Below the pieces are notes generated by a model. It worked only from the letters and a program-made list of their open reading frames with translations, searched no databases and was not told the origin of the DNA. From contig NZ_JAJCXB010000060.1 in the NCBI RefSeq assembly GCF_020564935.1, positions 1-39,976 of the forward strand: a stretch of 39,976 nt of DNA, read 5' to 3'. The translations under genes were made by a program, and so were the position numbers. Below are positions 8,311-14,769 of this stretch, piece after piece; the first letter of the stretch is position 1; every line of letters begins with the position of its first letter. The DNA is from Streptomyces pinistramenti (lineage in GTDB: Bacteria > Actinomycetota > Actinomycetes > Streptomycetales > Streptomycetaceae).

Positions 8311-8460
8311 GGGCGGCACCTCCTCTCGTCATCCCGCTCGACTCCCCGGACTGGCTTTGACTATCCAGATGGACCGGACGGTTGCACGCCGATGCCCGCG
8401 GCCACTCGGTTGAGTGAGAGGCAGCGGACATGGCGTGACCGCATGGAGCCTGCATCCCGG

Positions 8461-8489
8461 ACAACGAGCGGCGCGGCACACGGGTTACG
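8461..8489 (-). promoter_or_regulatory. Candidate sigma-BldN promoter of rsbN
   Basis: Reading the minus strand, CGTAAC (8489-8484) is followed after 17 bp by CGTTGT (8466-8461). The bldM P1 promoter recognised by sigma-BldN has CGTAAC, 16 bp, CGTTGA. The match lies in the bldN-rsbN gap, about 150 bp before the rsbN start. This fits the known dependence of rsbN on sigma-BldN (feedback control). Confidence 0.6.
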
Positions 8490-8602
8490 CACTCACGATG
8501 ATCTGACCGACAGGACACGACCGGTCGCGAAGAGTGACGGAACTCCGGCGCAGAGCGGGCCGGAAAGCGAACGGAGGGGTGGGGGTGGCGGGTTGGTGGG
8601 GG

Positions 8603-9391
8603 TCAGCGGGCGTCTTCGGGCAGCAGCCGTGCCAGGGTGCGCACCGCGCGGTACTGGAGGGTCTTGATCGCGCCTTCGTTCTTGCCCATGACGCGGGCGG
8701 TCTCGGCGACGGACAGGCCCTGCAGGAAGCGCAGTGTCACGCATTCCTGCTGCTGGGGGTTGAGCTTGCGGACCGCTTCCAGCAGGGCGGCGTTGGAGAG
8801 GGATTCGAGGACGGAGTCCTCGGGGCTGCGCTCGACCTCGTTGGCGTCGAGCATCTCGCCGGTGGTGACTTCCAGCCGGAATCGCGAGGACTTGAAGTGG
8901 TCGGCGACGAGATTGCGGGCGATCGTCACCAGCCAGGCGCCGAAGTCACGGCCCTGCCAGGTGAAGGTGCCGATGCGGCGCAGCGCCCGCAGGAAGGTCT
9001 CGCTGGTCAGGTCTTCGGCGGTGGCCCGCCCGCCGACGCGGTAGTAGATGTAGCGGTAGACCGTGTCGGCGTACTGGTCGTAGAGGCGGCCGAAGGCTTC
9101 GGCTTCTCCGGACTGGGCGCGTTCGACGAGGTCCATCATGCGACGGCTGTCGCTGTCGGCGGGGCGCCGGGTGGTGGTCGTGCCGGTGCCGGAGCGGCGC
9201 GATCTGCCGACGGGTGCGGCCTTGCCGACCGCAGCGCTCCCGTCGGCCAGGGCGTAGCAGGGGCCGGCGGGGACGGCTGAGGCGAATGCGGGGACGGCGT
9301 ACGCGGTGGGGACAAAACTGCGCAGGTGGTCGACGAGTGTCGTACGCAGCGTAGCCAGGCCCGAGGCGTCAACCCCGACGTGTGGGTACAC
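8603..9391 (-). CDS. bldN: ECF sigma factor BldN (pro-sigma)
   Basis: This 262-residue ECF sigma factor controls aerial hypha formation in Streptomyces by activating bldM, chaplin and rodlin genes. Residues 1-84 form the BldN-specific N-terminal extension (VGVDASGLATLRTTLVDHLR...), which is removed by proteolysis in S. coelicolor. Region 2 spans about 85-155 (MMDLVERAQSGEAEAFGRLY, DLTSETFLRALRRIGTF). Region 4 spans about 205-255 (LNPQQQECVTLRFLQGLSVA, GAIKTLQYRAVRTL). The GTG start, with GGGAG just upstream, is needed to retain the extension. The gene precedes rsbN on the same strand, and the 376-bp upstream region should hold the BldD-repressed promoter. Confidence 0.96.
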   Translation of the reverse strand: MYPHVGVDASGLATLRTTLVDHLRSFVPTAYAVPAFASAVPAGPCYALADGSAAVGKAAPVGRSRRSGTGTTTTRRPADSDSRRMMDLVERAQSGEAEAFGRLYDQYADTVYRYIYYRVGGRATAEDLTSETFLRALRRIGTFTWQGRDFGAWLVTIARNLVADHFKSSRFRLEVTTGEMLDANEVERSPEDSVLESLSNAALLEAVRKLNPQQQECVTLRFLQGLSVAETARVMGKNEGAIKTLQYRAVRTLARLLPEDAR

Positions 9392-9416
9392 GGGACTCCC
9401 AGAGGCAGAGCTTCCA

Positions 9417-9429
9417 TCACGTGCAGTGC
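9417..9429. promoter_or_regulatory. Possible BldD box upstream of bldN
   Basis: TCAC-N5-GTGC fits the BldD half-site arrangement TNAC-N5-GTNA with one mismatch, 26 bp upstream of the bldN start codon. bldN is an established BldD target in S. coelicolor; the position of this particular match is inference. Confidence 0.35.
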
Positions 9430-9695
9430 GGGACCGTTCACTCGTCGTAGGGACGTGTGGGTTCCGGATTGCGTCTGAGGAGAATAACGCTTCGTATAGG
9501 CAGCGCTACACCCAGTTGTTCAAATCATCGATTACTTACGGACCGTGCCGGGTTCGTGGCAGATCAAGTATCGATTACTGAGCAGCTTTTGATCGGAAGG
9601 TGACGCAATCTGCCTGGTTGGAAGGCGTGTTGTGGTTGAGCGCCAGTAATGGGACTGACGGCGGCGCGCCGGGGGTAGGCCGACGGGATGGGCCG
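9430..9695. other. bldN upstream intergenic region
   Basis: Relatively AT-rich for this genome and without a credible gene. On the minus strand TTGAAC (near 9520) followed by TATACG, 19 bp away, is a weak promoter candidate for bldN. Nothing else is recognised. Confidence 0.4.
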
Positions 9696-9713
9696 GATCG
9701 CCGCCCGGCGATC
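9696..9713 (-). terminator. Hairpin downstream of HAD-IB gene
   Basis: A perfect 7-bp stem GATCGCC/GGCGATC with a 4-base loop, 55 bp after the HAD-IB stop codon and before the bldN promoter region. No T-tract. Confidence 0.45.
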
Positions 9714-9767
9714 AATCCTGGTCAGGGGCGGTGCCGCGGCGGAACCACGAGCGTGGTGGCGGCCGGG

Positions 9768-10865
9768 TCAGCGGCGGCGGCGCTGGAGGGCGGCGGCGGC
9801 CGCAGCGCCGCCCGCGAGGGCGCCCAGGCCGGCGGCCGCGGGGATGCCGATTCTGGCGGCCTTGCGGCCCGTTCGATAGTCGCGCAGCCGCCAGCCCTGC
9901 TCTCCGGCGTGCTTGCGCAGCCGGCTGTCGGGGTTGATCGCGTAGGGGTGGCCGACGAGCGACAGCATCGGGATGTCGTTGGCGGAGTCGCTGTAGGCGG
10001 CGCAGCGGGAGAGCTCCAGGCCCTCGGCGGCGGCGAGCGCGCGGACCGCTTCGGCCTTGGCCGGGCCGTGCAGCGGTTCGCCCACCAACTTGCCGGTGTA
10101 GACGCCGCCGACGGACTCGGCGACGGTGCCCAGGGCGCCGGTCAGGCCGAGCCTGCGGGCGATGATCGTCGCGGTCTCGACCGGTGCCGCGGTCACCAGC
10201 CAGACCTTCTGGCCCGCGTCGAGGTGGGCCTGGGCCAGCGCCCGGGTGCCGGGCCAGACGCGTTCGGCCATGTACTCGTCGTAGATCTCCTCGCCCATGG
10301 ACATCAGCTCGGAGACGCGGTGGCCCTGCACGATGGACAGTGCGCTGTTGCGGACGTCGGCCATGTGCTCGGGGTTCTCCGAGCCGGCCAGCCGGAAGTA
10401 GATCTGCTGCCAGGCGAAGCGGGCCAGGTCGCGCTTGTGGAAGAAGTGCCGCTTGTAGAGGCCGCGGCCGAAGTGGAAGAGCGCGGCGCCCTGCATGACG
10501 GTGTTGTCGAGGTCGAAGAAGGCCGCTGCGGCCACGTCTCCGACGACCGGGAACTCGGGCTCGTCGGGCGTCTCGTCGGCGGCCTCGTCCTCGGTCCTGG
10601 CCTCCTGCGAGGTCTTGCGGGCGGCTTCCGCGGCCGCCTCGCCGGCCAGCACGCTGCGCGCGGTGGCGGGCCGCCGGTGGCGGGAGAACCAGCCTGCGGG
10701 GGAGGGAACGGCGGGGCGGGGCCGGTCGGGCTGCTGGTCGGGCGACGGTGTTTGGGGGGGCGTCCCGGAGGGATTCCTACCGGGGCGGTGGTCGGGCGAC
10801 GGTGTTTGGGGGGGCGTCCCGAAGGGGTTCCTACCGGGGCGGTGGTCGGGCGACGGGAGGGCCAT
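9768..10865 (-). CDS. HAD-IB family hydrolase (SerB-like)
   Basis: A 365-residue HAD subfamily IB phosphatase, related to phosphoserine phosphatase and to Rv0505c (serB1). Motif I is FFDLDNTVMQG (Asp118, Asp120). VWLVTAAPVETATIIARRLG is motif II, GPAKAEAVRAL carries the motif III Lys, and AAYSDSANDIPMLSLVG is motif IV. The C-terminus has a hydrophobic Ala/Gly segment and a basic tail, so it may be membrane-attached. The first ~45 residues are a Pro-rich tandem repeat encoded by a 54-bp minisatellite, absent from the core fold. No ribosome binding site precedes the ATG; TACGCT six bases upstream could be a -10 box of a leaderless transcript. The substrate is uncertain. Confidence 0.88.
   Translation of the reverse strand: MALPSPDHRPGRNPFGTPPQTPSPDHRPGRNPSGTPPQTPSPDQQPDRPRPAVPSPAGWFSRHRRPATARSVLAGEAAAEAARKTSQEARTEDEAADETPDEPEFPVVGDVAAAAFFDLDNTVMQGAALFHFGRGLYKRHFFHKRDLARFAWQQIYFRLAGSENPEHMADVRNSALSIVQGHRVSELMSMGEEIYDEYMAERVWPGTRALAQAHLDAGQKVWLVTAAPVETATIIARRLGLTGALGTVAESVGGVYTGKLVGEPLHGPAKAEAVRALAAAEGLELSRCAAYSDSANDIPMLSLVGHPYAINPDSRLRKHAGEQGWRLRDYRTGRKAARIGIPAAAGLGALAGGAAAAAALQRRRR
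10736..10857. repeat. 54-bp tandem minisatellite, 2.3 copies, in HAD-IB gene
   Basis: Units at 10736-10789 and 10790-10843 differ at only two or three positions, and a partial third covers 10844-10857. It is in frame (18 codons) and encodes PSPDHRPGRNP-[F/S]-GTPPQT twice. A run of seven to eight G lies in each copy. Confidence 0.95.
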
Positions 10866-10964
10866 ACCGCTAGCGTAGCCAGTTTGTTCGGTGGTTCCGG
10901 TTACGGCCTTGTGTCGGGCAACCGGTGATCGGCCGACGGCGGGGCGGCGGCCGCGGGCGGGGGT

Positions 10965-11252
10965 TCAGGCGCCCAGTGCGGTGCGCAGGCGCTTGGGGTC
11001 CACGCGCCAGAAATCGTGCTGGGCGCCGTCGACGAGGATGACCGGAATCTGCTCCCAGTACTTGTGGTGGAGGTCGGAGTCCTGGGTGATGTCCTTCTTC
11101 TCCCAGGAGGCGCCGGTCTCGGCGCACACCGTCTCGATCACGGCCTGGGCGGCGTCGCAGAGATGGCAGCCGGGCTTCCCGATCAGGGTGACCGTGCGCT
11201 CTGCGGGGTTCTTGCGGGTGCTGCGGCTGAACATGCCGAACGAGGGGGCCAT
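10965..11252 (-). CDS. Glutaredoxin-like (DUF836) thiol protein
   Basis: This 95-residue thioredoxin-fold protein begins with a beta-strand and redox motif VTLIGKPGCHLCDAAQAVIE (Cys29-x-x-Cys32). The cis-Pro region QIPVILVDG and DFWRVDPKRL complete the glutaredoxin-like DUF836 family. It is probably a cytoplasmic thiol-disulphide protein. Neighbourhood next to hemA is shared with Rv0508. The start at MAPSFGMF is chosen because the longer frame upstream has no family similarity; ATG 11234 is an alternative. It is transcribed away from rex, with its promoter in the 330-bp divergent region. Confidence 0.85.
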   Translation of the reverse strand: MAPSFGMFSRSTRKNPAERTVTLIGKPGCHLCDAAQAVIETVCAETGASWEKKDITQDSDLHHKYWEQIPVILVDGAQHDFWRVDPKRLRTALGA

Positions 11253-11492
11253 GCGGCCATTGTGCCCCGGGTCGCCGCGGTTCTGAGGTGGCCTGGGGTC
11301 GACTACCATCGGTGGGCGATTTGTAGGTTTCCGGGGGCATAGCGGTGAGGAGTGAGGGCGCGTGCTCCCGTCGGCGAACCTCCGTGACCTGCGGGAAGCG
11401 GGTGAACGGCGTGACCTGGGAGTTGGTTCCGGGAAGGGCCGGAAAAGCCGCGTGACACCGGTCACTTTGGCCAGACAAAGCGGACATCATCT

Positions 11493-11521
11493 TTGTGCAC
11501 GCGTTCACAAAGACATAGCCT
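11493..11521 (+). promoter_or_regulatory. Rex operator (ROP) and rex-hem promoter
   Basis: TTGTGCACGCGTTCACAA at 11493-11510 is an inverted repeat that matches the established Rex operator of S. coelicolor (TTGTGAA-type half-sites). It overlaps TTGTGC (11493-11498), a plausible -35 box, followed after exactly 17 bp by TAGCCT (11516-11521) as -10. Rex binding would block this promoter when NADH is low; release at high NADH derepresses it. Confidence 0.9.
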
Positions 11522-11586
11522 GCTGTCGACGGGGCGGTCGGGTGACGCACGGCCGCCCGCAGCCCCGCTCTACCCGCAGGAGCACC

Positions 11587-12351
11587 GTGGCAACTGGCCG
11601 AACTCACCGACCGGCGACCCGAAGCCGAGGCATTCCCGAGGCCACTGTCGCCCGGCTACCGCTGTATCTGCGTGCACTGACCGCGCTCTCCGAGCGCTCG
11701 GTCCCCACGGTCTCCTCCGAGGAACTCGCCGCGGCGGCGGGGGTCAACTCCGCCAAGCTGCGCAAGGACTTCTCCTACCTCGGCTCGTACGGGACGCGGG
11801 GCGTCGGGTACGACGTGGAGTATCTCGTCTACCAGATCTCGCGGGAACTCGGCCTCACCCAGGATTGGCCGGTTGTCATCGTCGGTATCGGAAATCTCGG
11901 CGCCGCGCTCGCCAATTACGGCGGTTTCGCGTCCCGCGGGTTCCGGGTCGCCGCGCTCATCGATGCCGACCCGGCCATGGCGGGAAAGCCGGTCGCCGGC
12001 ATCGCGGTGCAGCACACCGACGAGCTGGAGCACATCATCGAGGACAACGGCGTCTCGATCGGCGTGATCGCGACCCCCGCGGGCGCCGCCCAGCAGGTCT
12101 GCGACCGCCTGGTAGCCGCCGGTGTCACCTCGATCCTCAACTTCGCGCCGACCGTACTGACCGTCCCGGACGGGGTGGACGTACGGAAGGTCGACCTGTC
12201 CATAGAACTGCAGATTCTCGCCTTCCACGAGCAGCGCAAGGCCGGGGAGGACAGCGTGCAGGACAGCGGTCCGCCGGCCCCCGCGGCCCGTACCGCCGCA
12301 GCCGACCGCAAGGGACCTGACGGGGACGTGCCCGCCGTGATGCCGGCATGA
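11587..12351 (+). CDS. rex: Redox-sensing transcriptional repressor Rex
   Basis: A 254-residue repressor that senses the NADH/NAD+ ratio and controls respiratory and heme genes. The N-terminal winged helix (about residues 18-85: IPEATVARLPLYLRALTAL, SAKLRKDFSYLGSYGTRGVG) binds DNA. The Rossmann domain starts with VVIVGIGNLGAALANYGGF (GxGxxG at ~100-105). It is nearly identical to S. coelicolor Rex over the core, including ILNFAPTVL and VDLSIELQILAFHEQRK. The start is GTG, with AGGAG five bases upstream; the long frame before it lacks similarity. It is first gene of rex-hemACDB and is autoregulated through the operator ~85 bp upstream. Confidence 0.97.
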   Translation: MATGRTHRPATRSRGIPEATVARLPLYLRALTALSERSVPTVSSEELAAAAGVNSAKLRKDFSYLGSYGTRGVGYDVEYLVYQISRELGLTQDWPVVIVGIGNLGAALANYGGFASRGFRVAALIDADPAMAGKPVAGIAVQHTDELEHIIEDNGVSIGVIATPAGAAQQVCDRLVAAGVTSILNFAPTVLTVPDGVDVRKVDLSIELQILAFHEQRKAGEDSVQDSGPPAPAARTAAADRKGPDGDVPAVMPA

Positions 12352-12404
12352 GCGAGCGCAGCGAGCGGATCATGGAAAGGTGCGTCACAGGCGAAGGCTG
12401 TGGC
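12350..12404 (+). repeat. GAGCGAGCGCAGCGAGCG element with hairpin between rex and hemA
   Basis: GAGCGAGCGCAGCGAGCGGA begins inside the rex stop codon; a GTCACAG/CTGTGGC hairpin (12384-12390 with 12398-12404) follows. I recognise this string as a type repeated in many actinobacterial intergenic regions. It may affect hemA mRNA, but no function is shown. Confidence 0.5.
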
Positions 12405-12424
12405 TCGCGAGGCGAGGTGCGAGC

Positions 12425-13795
12425 ATGAGTCTCCTGGTCGTCGGACTGAGTCACCGGAGCGCGCCGGTGAGCGTGCTGGAGCGGGCCGCGCTGGCGCCCG
12501 ACGCACGCGGCAAGCTGCTGCAGGACACGGTGTCCGCCGAGCCCGCGAGCGAGGCGGCGGTGCTGTCCACCTGCAACCGCATCGAGCTGTACGCGGACGT
12601 GGACAAGTTCCACGCCGGGGTCGCCGAGCTGTCCACCCTGCTGGCCCGGCACGGCGGCGCCGGCCTGGAGGAGCTGACCCCTCACCTCTACGTCCATTAC
12701 GAGGACCGCGCCGTCCACCACCTCTTCTCGGTGGCCTGCGGCCTGGACTCGATGGTCGTCGGCGAGGGCCAGATTCTCGGCCAGATCAAGGACGCGCTGG
12801 CCGTCGCGCAGGAACAGCACACCGCGGGACGGCTGCTCAACGACCTCTTCCAGCAGGCGCTCCGGGTCGGCAAGCGCGCGCACAGCGAGACCGGCATCGA
12901 CAAGGCCGGGCAGTCGCTGGTGACCTTCGGCCTCGAACAGCTCGCGGGCGGTCCGGACGTCGAGGCGTGGGCGCACGGCAAGCGGGCCCTGGTCATCGGC
13001 GCCGGATCGATGTCCTCGCTGGCCGCCACCACCCTCGTACGGGCCGGTGTCGGCGAACTGGCTGTCGCCAACCGGACCCTGGAGCGGGCCGAGCGGCTGA
13101 CGGGGATCCTCACCGAGCCGGGCGGCCCCGGCGCCGCGAACGGGCTGCGGGCCCGCGCGGTGGCGATGGACGCCGTCGGCGCGGAGCTGCCGCTCGCCGA
13201 CATCGTGGTCTCCTGTACCGGCGCGACCGGTCTGGTGCTCGGCGCCGAAGCGGTCGCCGCCGCCCGCGCCGGACGCACCGACGGCACGGCGCTGCTCGAC
13301 CTCGCCATGCCGCGCGACATCGACGCCGCGGTCCACCGGATCGAGGGCGCGCATCTCGTCGACATCGAGTCGCTCGCGGACGCGTCGGCCGACGCGCCCA
13401 TGGCGGCCGACGTGGACAAGGTGCGCGGCCTCGTCTCCGAGGAGGTCGCCGCCTTCGGCGCGGCCCAGCGGGCGGCGCACATCACCCCCACCGTGGTCGC
13501 CCTGCGCACCATGGCGGCGGACGTCGTCGCGGGCGAGATCGCCCGGCTCGACGGCCGCCTCCCCGACCTTGACGACAAGCAACGCGCGGAGATCACCCAG
13601 ACCGTGCGCCGGGTCGTCGACAAACTCCTGCACGCGCCCACCGTGCGGGTCAAGCAGCTCGCGAGCGAGCCCGGCGGCGCCGGGTACGCGGACGCGCTGC
13701 GGGAACTCTTCGACCTCGACCCCGAGACGGTCGCCGCCGTCAGCAGGGCCGATACGCGGGCCGACAGGCACGATGCAGCACGGGAGCGGGCATGA
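12425..13795 (+). CDS. hemA: Glutamyl-tRNA reductase
   Basis: A 456-residue enzyme that reduces glutamyl-tRNA(Glu) to glutamate-1-semialdehyde with NADPH, the first committed step of C5 tetrapyrrole synthesis. The catalytic domain starts SLLVVGLSHRSAPVSVLER, with the nucleophilic Cys50 in VLSTCNRIE. HLFSVACGLDSMVVGEGQIL is the substrate-domain signature. The NADPH domain has ALVIGAGSMSSLAA, and the C-terminal helices form the dimerisation domain. The ATG at 12425 is chosen over an upstream in-frame start because the catalytic domain begins there; GAGGTG lies 7 bp upstream. It overlaps hemC by 4 bp (ATGA), and is expressed from the Rex-controlled promoter. Confidence 0.97.
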   Translation: MSLLVVGLSHRSAPVSVLERAALAPDARGKLLQDTVSAEPASEAAVLSTCNRIELYADVDKFHAGVAELSTLLARHGGAGLEELTPHLYVHYEDRAVHHLFSVACGLDSMVVGEGQILGQIKDALAVAQEQHTAGRLLNDLFQQALRVGKRAHSETGIDKAGQSLVTFGLEQLAGGPDVEAWAHGKRALVIGAGSMSSLAATTLVRAGVGELAVANRTLERAERLTGILTEPGGPGAANGLRARAVAMDAVGAELPLADIVVSCTGATGLVLGAEAVAAARAGRTDGTALLDLAMPRDIDAAVHRIEGAHLVDIESLADASADAPMAADVDKVRGLVSEEVAAFGAAQRAAHITPTVVALRTMAADVVAGEIARLDGRLPDLDDKQRAEITQTVRRVVDKLLHAPTVRVKQLASEPGGAGYADALRELFDLDPETVAAVSRADTRADRHDAARERA

Positions 13796-14769
13796 CTGAC
13801 AGCACTATGAGAGCCCTGAGACTGGGCACACGGCGGAGCAAGCTCGCCATGGCCCAGTCCGGACAGGTCGCCGATGCGGTGCGCGAGCTGACGGGCCGTC
13901 CCGTCGAGCTGGTGGAGATCACCACGTACGGCGACACCTCCCGCGAGCACCTCGCGCAGATCGGCGGTACCGGCGTCTTCGTCTCCGCGCTGCGCGATGC
14001 CCTGCTCGGCGGGGAGATCGACTTCGCGGTCCACTCGCTGAAGGACCTGCCGACCGCGCAGCCCGACACCCTCACGCTGGCCGCCGTGCCGCTGCGCGAG
14101 GACCCCCGGGACGCGCTGATCGCCAGGGACGGGCTGACCTTCGAGGAACTGCCCGACGGCGCGCGGGTGGGCACCGGCTCCCCGCGGCGGATGGCGCAGC
14201 TCAATGCCTGGGCCACGGCGCTGGGCCGCCGGATCGAGACGGTCCCGATACGCGGGAACATCGACACCCGGATCGGCTTCGTCGAAACGGGCGAGCTGGA
14301 CGGCGTCGTACTGGCCGCCGCCGGGCTCTCCCGGCTCGGCCGGATCGGCGAGGTGACGCAACTGCTGTCGCCCGACCTGGTTTTGCCCGCCCCCGGCCAG
14401 GGGGCACTGGCGGTCGAGTGCGCTGCGTCCAACGCAGACCTCGCCGCCCAGCTCGCCGGACTCGACGACCCGTTCACCCGGGCCGCCGTGACCGCCGAGC
14501 GTTCCCTGCTCGCCGCCCTGGAGGCCGGCTGCTCCGCACCTGTGGGTGCGCTGGCCGACCTGCAGGTTGACGAACAGGCTGCCACCGAAATGCGCCTGCG
14601 CGGCGTCGTCGGCACGACCGACGGCAGCGCGCTGGTGCAGCTGTCCACCACCGGGCACGTACCCGCCTCTCCCGACGACTTCACGACGCCGCAGCACATG
14701 GGCCGTGAACTCGCCGCCGAGATGCTCGCAAAGGGTGCGGCCGGTCTTATGGGGGAGCGAGCACTTTGA
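13792..14769 (+). CDS. hemC: Hydroxymethylbilane synthase (porphobilinogen deaminase)
   Basis: A 325-residue cytoplasmic enzyme that joins four porphobilinogens into hydroxymethylbilane. The N-terminal LRLGTRRSKLAMAQ and VHSLKDLP (Asp85, catalytic) are present, as are VGTGSPRRMAQL and IRGNIDTR. Cys247 in LEAGCSAPVG is the attachment site of the dipyrromethane cofactor. Length and all motifs are normal for the family. Start and stop both overlap neighbours by 4 bp, so it is translationally coupled with hemA and hemD. Confidence 0.97.
   Translation: MTDSTMRALRLGTRRSKLAMAQSGQVADAVRELTGRPVELVEITTYGDTSREHLAQIGGTGVFVSALRDALLGGEIDFAVHSLKDLPTAQPDTLTLAAVPLREDPRDALIARDGLTFEELPDGARVGTGSPRRMAQLNAWATALGRRIETVPIRGNIDTRIGFVETGELDGVVLAAAGLSRLGRIGEVTQLLSPDLVLPAPGQGALAVECAASNADLAAQLAGLDDPFTRAAVTAERSLLAALEAGCSAPVGALADLQVDEQAATEMRLRGVVGTTDGSALVQLSTTGHVPASPDDFTTPQHMGRELAAEMLAKGAAGLMGERAL

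Noticed and set aside
9600..10928. 442-codon frame on the + strand
   Set aside because: Antisense to the HAD-IB gene, whose four motifs are clear on the other strand.
7108..11252. Biosynthetic or phage cluster on the minus strand
   Set aside because: All genes are core regulatory or metabolic types with conserved neighbours; no integrase, PKS/NRPS or phage genes are present.
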